Source: Lucifuga dentata
Taxonomy: Eukaryota; Chordata; Actinopteri; Ophidiiformes; Bythitidae
Length of the DNA stretch: 64,000 nucleotides
Direction: 5' to 3'
Assembly (NCBI GenBank): GCA_014773175.1
Contig: VXCM01002574.1
Coordinates: forward strand, 54,047 to 118,046
Below, piece after piece: positions 36,796 to 51,100 of the stretch. Below the pieces are notes generated by a model that had not been told where the DNA came from, made no database searches, and was given only the letters and a program-made list of their open reading frames with translations. Positions within the stretch are counted from its first letter, which is position 1; each line of letters starts with the position of its first letter. A program made the position numbers and the translations under genes.

Positions 36796-39700
36796 ACACA
36801 CCAAAAACCACATGCAAACATCAAACAACTTTTATTTAAAACTTTCGGAAGTCATTTTAATGCACAGAAATATATTTAACATATTCTCTAATAATATATT
36901 CAGTACTGGACAATCCATTTTGTTATCAGTGAACTGTGTGGCTGCTACCTTTTGTACAGCTTATCCCTAAGAGTAAACAGGATTTAATTTATCCAGATAG
37001 AATGCTTGCTGCGATTTCACAACCCCAATATAATCTATTGCCTAAAAACAACTGCAATGCCCAGAGGTGAAAATATGAAAATGACAGAGGGACTTGCAGG
37101 AAACTGTAGACTCCTTTCCATCAGTCCCCAAACTCACTGACAGCTCCACAATATATTTTCAGTTATAGTCATTGCCCTTGAAAGTTTCAGCCTGGGATAC
37201 ACTTTTTTCTCTAATAGCACACTCCTGTCCTTAGTACTGAAAAATATCAACACTACTGCTATTAACTTCAAACTGTTCCTTCCAAAAATAAGCAGGTTCG
37301 CAGCAAGCTGGGTCTTTTGATTGCACTGTGTGTGCCAGCGGTACTTGCCCTTTGAGCCCTTGGACAAGAGAAGCAGTCCGTTCTCACTGCACTCTGATAC
37401 GAGGCATGAGAAAGCTAAGTACTATTTATGCAAGACCTGAACTGAAAAACTTAAAACATACTGTCAAATCTCATTGTAGGACTGAATTAATCAAATGTAT
37501 ATTAATGGCTGAGCAACTGCAATGCTCTTAGCAATCAAAATCAACCAGTGAATTCTTGCTGTTGATGCAAAGAATTCAAAACCTGCAACAGCCCAGAGGT
37601 GCTGACCTGTTGTGCTACCCCACTGTACACGTCCTGGGGCAGATCACAGGGCATGAGGTTGACCGACGTGGCCCCAATGACATCTCTGCCTAGGGCAGCA
37701 TAGTGCTGGAGACCATTACAGGAGCCATCCTGGAGGAGAAGGAAAGTGAGACAGGGAGGGAAAGATGGAAGCAGAGAAGGAGGGAGGAGCAGACACAAGA
37801 AAGATCAGGAAAGAATGAGAAAGGGCAGCAAAGGGCAAGGACAGGTGGTAGGAATGGAATAATTTTAAAAAAAAAGCAAAAAACAGATAATTATCAAGAT
37901 ATATAGCATATGCATTGACATTTGATTTGACTGAGGACATTAGTCTCAGTTCACAACAACATGGTACCATATCCTGCAGCCCCAAGTATCCCTAAATTTG
38001 AATGTTGCACTCATGAAAGATTAAGAAACCATTTAAAAGTATTTTAAATTATCTCCCTCACTGAAAGCAACATCTGGACTCTGACTTGACATCAGATAGA
38101 AAAAAGGAACTAGAATGCACACAATTAATTACCAATCAAGTATTCATCATTCCATTTACATCAATCATGAGAAATGATTAAAACATTTTGGGTTGTTTAA
38201 CAGTGCTACAATCTTTCAACCTCTCTATCAGATGAAGCTGTTTAATCTAATGAAATCAGCCATGTTAGGGTATCAGCAAGGGAAACCATTAATGCAGTGT
38301 GGTTGTTCAAATTTGGTAACTACATTCAGAATGTGGCCCTGTACACTGAGCCTATAAATTCTACATATTTGGGCTAGCACTGTTCAATCAGAGTTTTAAA
38401 TTACACATAAACAAATCTTGTGCTTTCATGTTGTTTAACATATTTTGGTCTATTGAATTTTTAATGTTGGAGAAAATCTGTACTTGAAGTCTACAGTCAG
38501 GACAATCATTGTGACTTACATTACTGCATTTTCACTGTGCCATAGACTCATTATAATTAATATTAATCAAGCAAAGGAATTATGCAAAACGAGCATCCCT
38601 AAAGGGGACATAAATAAGAGACATCTTCTAAAATAACAAATAAATCTACAGGATAATGCAACGGTTATCAAGGACTTGAGGGGCAGATCAAGATGCAAGA
38701 CTCGTGCTTACATAAACCTCTAAATCACTGAATTGCTGATATGAGCCTGTATAATTAATGGCTCACATACCAAAGATGCCCCCAACCATAACACTATTAT
38801 AGAAGCTTTGAGCATTGTTTTAGCTGGTGTAAGAGAAGGTGAGAGGTTAAATGCCAGATCTCAGCACAGTATACATCATGCTGGTGTCTCAGGTTAGAGT
38901 TGCAGGTTTATGGTAAATAACATAAAAATGGCCCCAGATGGCTGAGGAGGTTTTGGCTTGTTAACTTTGCTGTGCCCTCTAAAACTGCACCATAAAGCAC
39001 GACTGAATGACACACCTTATTTAAAAGAGGCTATAAACTGGAAGCGTGATTGGGCTATAATGTTTTCAGATGGGTAACTTACTAAACATGCAGAAACACT
39101 CAGTGCACAGGGAGGAAATTTTTATACACAAATATTAAACATACTGAAATTACAGAAATAGAAATGCAATATAATGTGAGTGAAACTGGTCTGTGACAGC
39201 CAAGCAATGTTCTGTATTCTCTTTATAAAACCTATTTTAATCATTATAAATGTAGTCTGTCTAATGATAACTGTTACAGACAAACGCATGCCCCTCTAAT
39301 CACAATGCAAGCATGTGGAGACTACAATATTTTGCCTGGTGTTTTACGGTACCTGGTGAACAGGAAAATGAGAGATGAAACTTGCTGGATCGGGGGATCT
39401 CACAGCATTGGCTATCTCCATGCAGCAGGCCAGAACCTGCCAAGGCTCATCTGCATTCATCCACCATTTCTTACCCTGATAAAGACAAACACAACCACAT
39501 GATACACTTATGATGCATACAGAAACATAATGACAAAAGCATTTTTAGCAGGACATATACCAATATCCACTTAAGATTTGTTACTGACTACTCATTCAGG
39601 TGGAGAGAAATGGGCAATGTTATGTAAATGCATATTTCACAAATTAAAAATAGGAAGTCTTTTAAGTTCTTTAGGGGGTAAGTGTGCATGCTTCAGAGAG

Positions 39701-42085
39701 TGTTATCCAGGATGACAGTTAGCATCTAACATACAGCAGAAACAACAAAAGTCTGCTTTGTGTCTCTCTGTCAGAAATGTAATTGCTACTAAGGGACAGC
39801 TAATGCAAAACAAACATTTCCTACTGCTGCTCACATTAAAGGCTTCACACCAGCAATACACTGGAAGGTGTTTATTGTGAAGAAGCTGCAGAAGTGGTAA
39901 CTTCAACATTGAGGTTAGCAGTGTAGCATGATATCTGAGCTACATGGAAATTATGGGTGGACTATGGAATCAATGAATAGACCAATAAAGAGACTGACAT
40001 TTAGAGGGTTGTCAGCAGAGTCCAGGATGTCCTCCATGATGGAGTTGGCATACTCCAACCTGCCCTGTAGTGAGCTCCGCTTCTTTAACCCTGTCAGATT
40101 GACCAAGTGAATCTTCAACCAGTCCAGGCCTTTAGGACCTAAAGGCTTCCCCTCTGCAAACAAAAGGATGGCCCGTGTCACATCACTTCCCAGGTGATTA
40201 AAGTATGGTGGGCAGGGGTAGGTTCGTCCCCGGAAGTCCATGTTGTGAGGGAACCAGAAGATCTCATCTCTCATGTGGCTGGCAATGGAAAGTTTATAGA
40301 GCGCATCCATACGCAGGCTGTGCATCTCACTGCATTTCTTTTTGGCGTTAATCACTTCCCGTTTCATGTGGGCCTTCTCACTGGCAGTATAGGAGGGATC
40401 ATGGGGGTTGAAGTGGGGGATTTTGGGAGCCTCTGAAAGAGGAGGAGGGATGTCTAACTTCTCACTTCCCCGGTCATTGAAAATGGAGATAATAATATCC
40501 AACAGGGGTTTGTTGATCCTCCATGCACAGTTACCCAGCTGGTTGAGAGAGTCCAAGACTACATGGAGGTTCTGGCACTTCTCCAATAACTGTTCATGTT
40601 GGGTAGCCCCTTCCATTGTACGCATCAGCTTGGTAGGTGTTAGCAGGTAGGCTCCAAACTTGGTAGAAACCCAGGGCACAGGAGGACACAGCATCGGCAT
40701 CACATAGGAGTCAAAGGTCAACGTGGTCTCCATGGATTCTTGTTGCATCTGAGTCAGGATAGGGTGGGGCTTGATGAAGCCAACCTGGTGAGTAAAACAT
40801 CAAGGGATTAGAAGGAGAAACTTAAAGCTGGTTTATGCTTAATACCAATGCAGACGTGACAGTGGGCATGCAAAGGAAACAGCCAAATGATAGAGGCTTA
40901 TTCAGCTTATTTCAGAAGCAGGTCAACGTCATGACTTCTGGTCTGCAGCGTGTGGCTAATTTGATGCATAACTACTTTCAGCTTAACTACGATTTAAATA
41001 CATGAGCTTCAAACTCAGTGAATGGAACTCCATGATCAACCTATGCATTTCTGAACTGGAGTCTGACAAGTCATACAAAATTATTACCAGGTAATTTCTG
41101 TCCTCAAAAGATCAGGCTAGCAACTGTAGTTTACTACGTCATTGCTAAACAGGGTTAACATTTTCCTTACAATTAAAAGCGCCCACTGAAATATTATTCA
41201 TGGACTTGAGATTCAAGATTCAACATCACAGATGATCTGATAAAACATCAAAAGACATTTTTCTTCATTCAGATATCTTATGAAAAGTTAATGTAATTGT
41301 TACACTCTGCATTTGAGAAGAACACAATTAATAACTGAGCAAGGCTAAAGTTGCCACTAATGTCAATTGTAATCTTGTTGTTATAGCAACTATAAGGTTG
41401 GTATGCGAACTCCAAGGTAATCCTATAGTTACAACAGTGTTGTATCATTAGAACAGTGTTGTACCAGGGCAAAAACCTGGTTGGGTGCAGGATTGCAGAC
41501 CAAGCTTGTTACCGGTGATTCTGCATACTGTAGTTCTTCTTGGATCATTACTTTCACATAAAGGGCTAGTGTTTCCGAGTTCTAATTCAATACACTATGT
41601 AGGCCAAACCATCAGTACCAGCTTAATGAAAAATACATACTCTATATTTACACAAACATGTGTAGCGGTCTATATTTAAGATAGAAAATGTGTCAGGCCC
41701 TAGATCAACAACAGTGACCTGACAGAAAAATTAAACACCTCAGCATTACTTCCATGAAGTAATGCTGTGCTGTAAAATCATTACGATGCACCCTGATGAG
41801 CTAACCTCATGTATCTCCACACAGCAGAGCAAAGGAGAGAATCAGGGAGAGAGAAAGAGAAAAATGAAGATTAAAAAAAAAAAAAAACAAGAAAACACAA
41901 GAATAAAATTATTTTCAATATGGTCCTTAAAGTGCATTAGGTCAAAAAGTCCAAAATTCTCTCTCTCTCTTTTCTCCCTTGTGCCAGGGTACCAGAGCAG
42001 TAAATCAGCAAGCCAATTAAGGGTACATTAAAAAAGGGCTTAGCCTGGAATCTATTCATCTTACTCAACTGCTTCTCTTTTCAAT

Positions 42086-42130
<45 letters not shown>

Positions 42131-45100
42131 GGTAGTTTATAATTCACACACCTGAGCTCTACACTGGATGGGAGGGTGCAAAAGTGCACAAGGTAAAAGG
42201 CTTGCAAAGCAGCCTTGTCTAAAAGAACAATCACACATTTCATAACATTTTCTTTGTGCTTGGTCTTTAGGTTTTCATTCCTAATAACAATGCCAACTCT
42301 ACGACTTTGTAAAATGTTCTCTTACAGGGTCAATCTCATAATCACAGTTACGCTTAATAGTCTACAAAGGTTCCCATTCATCTAATTCACTGGATATCTA
42401 ACAGTAGCAGTAGTAGAGTGTAACTTGACTTTCTGTTTATCTTGAAGAGACAAGTTGAGAACTGCATCGGTCAATGTACAAACTCTAAAAAGCACATGGT
42501 CCAACATAGGAAGGCCAACAGCTCAGGCACTGCAAGTCTCAGTTGTCTACCTACAGCTGAACAACAAGGAACATTCTTTTGAGTAATTTGTACATATTTT
42601 GGGCAGAGAATACAGATCGCTTGGAAGGAGAGTTAATGAAGCTACCTACGCCAAGATGGAAAAACCATCCCTGAACAGAGAGAGTGGACTGTAACACCAT
42701 ATCACCATTATTTCCAGGCAAGGTCTACTTCGTAACTCTACCCCAGCATCTTCAGTTAGAGTAGTTTGCGCCTCCATTCATGAGTCCAACATCTTGTACA
42801 TGACTACAGTCAGAATCTAACGATCCTTGCATGACTCCCATGTGGCTAATGAGTCCAGTTGCCTTGAATTACTACTGCTAGATGATAATTTGACTAATCT
42901 GGGATCCACTTAATGCACCGCTCATACTGCGGTAGCTTTAATCATTTTGAATACTTTTCTCAATGTTAGTTTTCAGATGACTTAATTCTTAATTTTGAGA
43001 AAGTCTGTTTGGTCGCTGTTACTTTAGAAGAATCCTGCTGCCAGGTTATTTAAAGACATTCATATACAAACTCTAGCTAATCGTGCTCTCCTTTGTCACA
43101 AAATATGTCATAAAATACACTAAGCAAGAAGAACATTTCCCAGAGGAAAGTAATTGTTGGATCCACTGTACCTGACGTGTGCTACGAAAGGTGTACATAT
43201 GGTAGAGGATGGGGATGAGCTTTTTGTCATTGGCCGGATTCAGGATGTCGCTGTTAATTTTGAGGTTCTTGACCATCAGGTCCACCATGTAGGTTCCCAG
43301 TTCCAGGGTGACAATGTAGGGCCATTGGGCCTCATCCCCCTGCAGTGTTGGTCCCAAACTGTTCTCAGTCTCCAGCTTACACCATTGCTCCCGGGGAAGG
43401 ACATCATATACCTAGAGGGAGACAAACAGGAGTTGCTTGTTTTCATTTTGTGAATTAAATTTTTTTCCCCTTATGCTCAAGATCACAGAATATAGCCATA
43501 TTAATATTTTGGAAAAAGTTCATTGCAATCTCAAACTGATTTTCTGACAGTAAAAGTTGGAGAGGTATAAACTATGGTAGACACAAAGTAAATAACAGCA
43601 TTTGAGAGTTGAGGAAAGTGAACAAAACAATAGCTTTAACTTACACTACAACAGCATTAAACAAGAAAAAAACTGAGGAGGTTCTTAAAGTGCTTGGGTT
43701 GGGTCTAGAATTAGATCTGATGTAGGCCAAAGCCCAGTGAGCCACTGTGTGGACGTGATATTGGGGCTAGCTGTGGGCTAAACTTGATCTGATGAAGCCG
43801 CAAAATTGAAGATGACAGGCAGACTAGTAACCAATTTGTGTGTTCAGTTTTCAAAAATGGAAGTTTGAAAGTGTAAAGGTGTAAAATCAAAGATTTTGGA
43901 GCCAATAAGAGAGAGTAATGTTTGATGTCTCAATAAAACAACATCATAATAGTCAGCATTTTAACTACAAAGGCTGCATTAAGGATACCTTATATAAAAG
44001 GAAAACCATAACAAGCTTTTGAAGAGTATAACAAGGCTTGCACTTGCTCATTATATGCTATAATAAGCTAGAACCTTCAAAACACTGGTGGAACTGGTGG
44101 AGGACAGTAATTGATACTGTCTGTTACTGTGAAATCTCACTGAGGACACACATGGGTTTCAACATAAAAAGAGGGAGAATGGAAACAAGAGGAGGATATA
44201 CAATTTAAATTATATTGTACTAAATTACAGATTTACTGTTGTAGTATTACATGGAGTTAATCAACAGTTGTAATGAGGTGTTTTATCCTGTACAAAGATC
44301 CATCAATACACCCCCCAAGTAAAGGTGTGTAGTTACTGTAAATCATCTATCTTGCATCAGTGTTACTTCATTTATTTGTATATTTTACAAGTGAATTTAT
44401 GAAAATGTGATGATGCCAATGACTTTTATAGCTTCAAATGCTTTAATTTTATATTTTCTGTCCAGTATTATGGCACCAAAATCAGACTTTTTGATTATTG
44501 GTGCTGACAACTGAAAATATTGTAGATAAAATGAAACTGCACTAAATGTAAGAGAAAACTCTCTTTAGCAAAAACAACACATGGAGACGTAGACGTAGAA
44601 GCAGACATTGGAAACATGATGGAAAAGCTGCAAAAGAGTCAAAGTCTTGCTTGGATAAACAAATACTATCTAATTACCTTGGTATCTTTGGCCAGCAGGT
44701 CTGTATAAGCACTGTAAATGTTTTTCAACTTTTCTACGATTTGGTTGTTGTGCTTCTGGCGCACAGAGTACTTTGTGTAGACTTTGTTGCCCAGATCTCT
44801 GGCTAGAATCTTCAACGACTCTCCACTAGGAGGCAGGGTGGACACGCTCTAGACAAGGGTAGGATACAGTTCAAAAGGTCAAACAGATGTGTGCTTAAAG
44901 CTTTTGTCAGATTGAACTGAAGATCAAATCATGCATAACTGAAATGCTGGAAGCACACATACTATATGATCAAAGCACTTTGCTATCAAAGAGAAAGCCT
45001 GATGCTTTTCCAGCTGTCATTGTCACACTAGACATTGGAGACTTTGTGGTTTCCTGGATATGTTAGCTTGTATTACACAATCACAACACAGAAAAAACAA

Positions 45101-48100
45101 AGGACAGACAAATGTGGTAGTTCCACACAACTTTATATTAGCATTGTCTAGTAAAATAGAGCAGTCATCAATCATAAAGGCCAGGCTTTGTTAAATGTTG
45201 TGGCATTTCATTGAGCTATGTGCAGGGTTAAGTAAGTTCCATTACCTGTATCATAATGTCAATGTACTCTCTATCCTCCAGAAGACAAAGGTAGGGACAG
45301 AGGTTAAGCCTGTAGTCCTTGATGTTGGTGTTAGCCAGGATCATCTTGCTCTCCCTCAGGGCCTGGAGGAGAGTCTTTTGCCACTGAGTCCGCTGTTCCA
45401 CCAACAGCTCCCTCTGAAAAATCAATACAACATAAATCATCAGTCTAGGTGTTCTGTGGAGAAAGATGCAGTGAACAAAAATGTGTGTTTGATGCTTATC
45501 TGAGAAGACGATATCTGTGTTATTTTCAGTCTACCAAATACATTGGGAATGGGTATTGATGAGTCCCAGTCTTGTTGCTGAGATGAAGTCACAAAGACTT
45601 TTATGGCAGTAAAATATCTTTCATTTGCTATTACACACACAGAGACTGTATCCTTTGCCTACATATGTACTTTTAAATACAAGCTTTACAACTCTGCTCA
45701 TTGAAATCATTTGGGCCTTTGTGATTTCAGAACTGCCAGAGGAAAAAGACATTATTATGTTGCCTTTTACAGTTTAAATTTAACAGCCTTTTAACCCATT
45801 AGTATCAAACCAGTTCCATGGAGGGTTGAGAAGCTTCAGCCCAATTCAATGACTAGCTCCTTCTCTCTGATTGAGTGTGTGCTTACCATACAAATCAGCT
45901 ACTGTGTCATTTTTTTGATTAAAATGAAAACCTGCAGCCTATTGGCCCTCCATGGCACATGGTTTGACATGTGCTTAGATATTCTGGTCTAATGAGATGA
46001 TTGAAGCTGGAGTCAGGATAAGTATTTACACTTTTACGAATAAACAAGGATGGAATTTACTTTTGATATTATCCATTATTCATGTGTCTTAAGCTGGCAT
46101 TAACCAGTCACAGGAATAATCTAACATGTGCATCTCTTGTTGTCATGTAAGTTAGTGCACATCTGTCTGTGGCAGTATTATAGGTATGAGTGTCGTGCAC
46201 ATCTTTGTGACTATGCATGAACGTGCAGCAGTGTTGAAAGAGTTTCTCTCACATAACTCCCGGTCTGACTGATGGAGAGACCCAGTCTGCATTGTGGAAG
46301 GAGAGCTGACACTGTATTTCCTCCAGAGGACTCCATTATAATACATTATTATTCAACCCTGTCTGTCTGTAAATGCTTCCTGAACACCAGGGACCCTCAG
46401 CCTGCTCCCCTCACACGTAGGCAGACAAGCCAGGCTGGACTGCAAATGCCAGAGTTGGAAAGAAGGCACACTACAGCCTTCTTTCCAACTCTGGCAAGAG
46501 TTTCTTCCTCAAATCCTCGAATCCTCAGGAATTAAATGCATATTATTCTTAAAATAAATAAATAAATAAATAAATTCTCACAGAAGACAATGTACCCTTG
46601 GACCAATAAATCAGATGCCTGCCAAGCTGATTAGCCTGTTCCAGCCTCTACAATGCATCGTACATACACATGGCTTGGATTTTTCAGGAAATCTGCAGGA
46701 TTTTTTTTTTCTAATTTGAATGAAAAATGTACAAAGAAGCAACATCAGTGTGATATGCTAGAGTGAGACACAGGGTGCCAACTATCTCAAACCTGGTTTG
46801 TTTGTTCACAGCAATCATACCCAAGTGTCACAATTAATCTGACAACAACATCCTGAAAATATGTTAATAGCATTCTACTGTGTATTTCTGCTATAATTTC
46901 TGCCGCACAGTAATGAGAGCACGTTATCTCTACAATTGTTTGCAACAAATACTGTACGTCACAATTTAAATTTTGTTTTCAAGGTAAGGATGCTGATGGT
47001 GAAGAATGAACCAAAAACCATTTATCAACAACTGAATCTTCTCCATTTCGTGACCATTTTTTCAAACACATATTTGATTAGTTTTAGCACAGAACTATAA
47101 ATCTACATTCTAGCAGCCTGTAATGATCCACCGAGGATGAGATGAGGAAGGGCAGCAGGTGAGTTTGTTTACCATTTTGGCCATGTTTTCAGTGACAGGT
47201 TTGGAAGCCTCCACTGAGGTGATGGTGATGGTGCAAGCCTGCTCCATTTTGAGCTGCCGCATGAAGCATTCCTGGAGCTCCTTCTGACAGAAATCCAGTT
47301 TGGGGTAGTGGTGGTCTTCCCTCTGAAACACACACAAAATACAGGTTAATAATAATAATAATAATACAGGTGAACACAATACATAGTGATGAATCAAACT
47401 CTGCACTTCTAGCATGAACATGTCAGTGTGTTCATTTGTATGACAGAGAGTGAAATAATGAAACGAGTGCTTTAGTAGCAAGAGCTTAACCTCTCAAACA
47501 GCACTTCCTCTCAGGCTTCCTCCTTTTTCCATCACTGCTGCTGGCAGAAGCTAACAGACTTCAAAACTTTAAACCACTAGAGGGCAGTGAAAGAATGATT
47601 TTCACCTTGTGGTTAAGTTACTCTTTAAAACCCTCTGAGCAATGATGCTATTTGATTGCTGAAGGTTGTTGGAGGTAGTAGGAACAGGCACTACCTAAGT
47701 GGCAGGCAAAGGCAATTTAGGGCAAGAAAGTCCTTCAAATTGCACAGTAGTAGCCTTTCTAGACCAGTGAGCAAAGGACGAGTCATTAAACCATCTTGAC
47801 TGACTGCCAAGATACTGTTAACCTGAGATTCAATCTCACTTTGGCTCCATACTGCTATAAAGCAAACAATAGCTTATTATTCTACGCCTAACAAAGTCTA
47901 GAAACATGGTGGATGTTTTTCAAATTCCATTATCAGTCTGCTGGTACCTTGACCAACTGGCTTATGTTCAAGATAAAACTGAAGATGAAATTAGTGCAGC
48001 AGACTCACAGCTTAGATCATGAGGTTTGGAGTCAGATGGCTGCTGATTAAATCCCTGGCATCAAAAACTGCCAATGTTACTGCTCAACGCCTTAACATTG

Positions 48101-51100
48101 GTATTCAACACGAAGATTTAGTAACCCGTTGCAGGAAAGGGAAATAAATGAGGAAATATTATGATTGTGACATTAGTAAAGCTAATACTCAACAGAACAG
48201 CTCTGAGCTGAAACACTGAGATTCAGAAAGCCAGAAGAGTTGATTATTCACATTAAGGCAAATCCAAGTTTATGTCTTTCTTTAAGGGGAAAATATTCAC
48301 CTTGCAATATGATATAAAAATACAGGGATCACAAAATTAAACATTACAAGCACAAGTCAAATTTGCACTGCGCCTTGCACTTAATTTGTGGGTAGAACCC
48401 ACACATAATTATCATGTGATTTACTAAAACAGCAGCTAATTACAAGTCAGAGACTGGAGCTACCTTCTAGATGTATTTTGAAGAAGAGGGTGCAATTTAA
48501 TGGTGAGATTTGTCAGCAGGCTCAGAAAACATACTGATGGTAAAACAGAATTATGATATTTTATTATGCTAATTTTCCAAAACATTTACTAAAGCTGAAA
48601 ACTCTGAGAAAATTACATGTGCAAAAATTACTGATTTAATTATGAATATTTGTAAATATGTGTAACACTCGCTGTATAAAATTTGTCTTTCCAATACAGC
48701 CTTACATTTGCAAAAAATCATAAAGGCAAAACTACATTTTTTGAATGAACCACAAGTAAATGTGTGCAAACAGTCACACTTATGGTATCTCCTTAATCAA
48801 CCACTGACCAAAATGTGCAACATAAAAATGCTTAAGCTGTAATTATACCATAACAATAGCTTAGCTGGCTGTAGGAAGGTCCGAGCTGCTCTATAACCAT
48901 TTTCGTGTATGGTAGTCACTCGAGAAAAGGGTTGTGGGAAAGTACTGCATGTGGGAAAATGTGCTGACAAATGTGTGGACCCAATTAAAATCAAACTGAA
49001 TGGAAATGTCCTTTAACCCTAGTCTCCTGAAAGACCAATTCAAAGAACCCAAGGCAGCAGGACATATTTTCATAGCAAGGGCACAATTGCTCATTAAATG
49101 CTTTGGAAAGTACAGCCTATGTATATGGAACAGAACTCAATGTTCCCAAGTGTACTTTACATGTTACTTACTGTTTTAAGAAGTTTAAGCTGGCGAGGGC
49201 AGTATGTCCACTGGATACTATCAGGGGATGTAGTACAGCAGTAACATTCAATAAATCAGAAAATAATGGTGTCTGATTGGCTTTCAGGTGTTCATTAAAA
49301 CTCTAATAATGTGCCTGAAACACTGTCCTAGTCAATAGTCATTGTTTCAAATAGTTTTCTTGCACACCAGTAAAGATAGCAACAACAGTTATGCTTCATG
49401 CTGCTAACCTAAAAATGATGACGAATGGATGACACCTTGTGTTTTGTCACTTAAAGCAGAAACGATAAATCAGGCCTCAAAGGGACCTGATGTGGACAGC
49501 ATAACAGGGCAGAAAACAATACAAAGCCAGAAAATCTATTAGCCTGTACTTTCAAAACCAAAGCACCAACATTTTATTTCACTGGCTACGGCCTACCTAT
49601 TGTTTCTGTCCATGATACTAAGGTGGTACTTTGGATTTGAAGTGCAGGTTTAGTGTTTCTGGTGCACAAAGCCAAGGCAGGTTTATTTGTGTAACACATT
49701 TCATACAACAAAGCAATTCAAAGTGCTTCACATTAAAAAAAAAAAATTAAATACACCTGTAAGGAATAAAACAATATAAAGAAAAAGAATTTAAAAAAAA
49801 TAAGGGCAAAGATAGTTAACTGATGTTAAAATACTTCTAAAGTTCTTATTCTACAACTCTGTGTAGATCTCATTTTAATTTTATAAATGAATGAATGAAG
49901 CTGTGAATCTATTAATATACAGTATATTTTGCTTGTGCGTTTGAGTAATGTGTGTTCAATTCTCAAGGCAGCATGTGTATAAATGTGTGTGAATGTGTTG
50001 TAGCTCATCTTGTTTCTGGTTGGATGCTAAAGAAGGACACAGCAGTGAAGAGAAATGAGAAAGGATCGACTATTTTTCCTGAGGCCTGTGCTTCTCTTTC
50101 CTCTCCCTCTCCTCTTCTTCCTCCTGCACTTTTTTTCTCATTTATTCTTTCATCTCATTTATTCTTTCATCTATATATATATATACTGTATATAAATATA
50201 AGCTATGTTTACATATGAAAAATAATTAAATGGCAGAACATTATAAAATATCTGATGAGCCGCTGAAACTAGATCAAACTGAATTTTGTATGAGTTACAA
50301 TGTAATCCAAATTCCATCTCACACCAGCAAATAATATTCTAATTAGACTGTGACAGAAAATTTCACAGCAAATGTTATCCAGCAGAGAAATTACTTGGCC
50401 AGTCTTTCAGTGACTCGGTAAATCTGCCAAAAATTCAGGTACCCGACAAGCTGACTAGTCAGGGAAATGAGCCAAAGGCAATGAAGAAATCACACTTGGC
50501 CTATTAAACATTTCACTCCGCACCACTGTATCACATACACACGATCAGATAAAAATATGTGACCTGCTGACTGCTTTGATGGCACAGGCCACCAATAAAA
50601 GAAATAAGACCAAAATATGTGTCTGATAAACACTGAGGTGAATGTGTTGCCAGTACTGAGACCAAAACCGTTAATGAATCATGTGAGAATCAGGAGTGCA
50701 ATGGAGGTGGAAAAATGAGTGGAGAGGTGAGGTAAGAGAAGATGAGGACCTGTTAGAAAGCAGAGTTGGCTCACTATAAATAGGCCAGTCTTATCAGCTT
50801 GTGAAGAGGTGACAATCACATCTTTCATAGTCACGCTGGAGTCTTCTGTCAGCTTTTTCAGCTCTCTGCTGCTTTGACTCACAAAACATACACAAAGCTC
50901 AGCCGTAAAAATAACTCATATCTGTATTTATAGTCACATATTATCACTGTTTTTACATAACCGCCTCCACGATCCGTTTCAGTATAAATTCCCTTAACTA
51001 CTTCCCAGAAGGCCTTTTAACTTTGCTTTTAAATTTCAAATCTATCCTTTATGAAAACAGTGTAAAGGGAAAGATGCTTCATTCTCCATGACATCACTGA

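Noticed and set aside
37703..37906. Charged, coiled-coil-like plus-strand frame
   Set aside because: A purine-rich tract in a POLRMT intron, partly antisense to exon 12.
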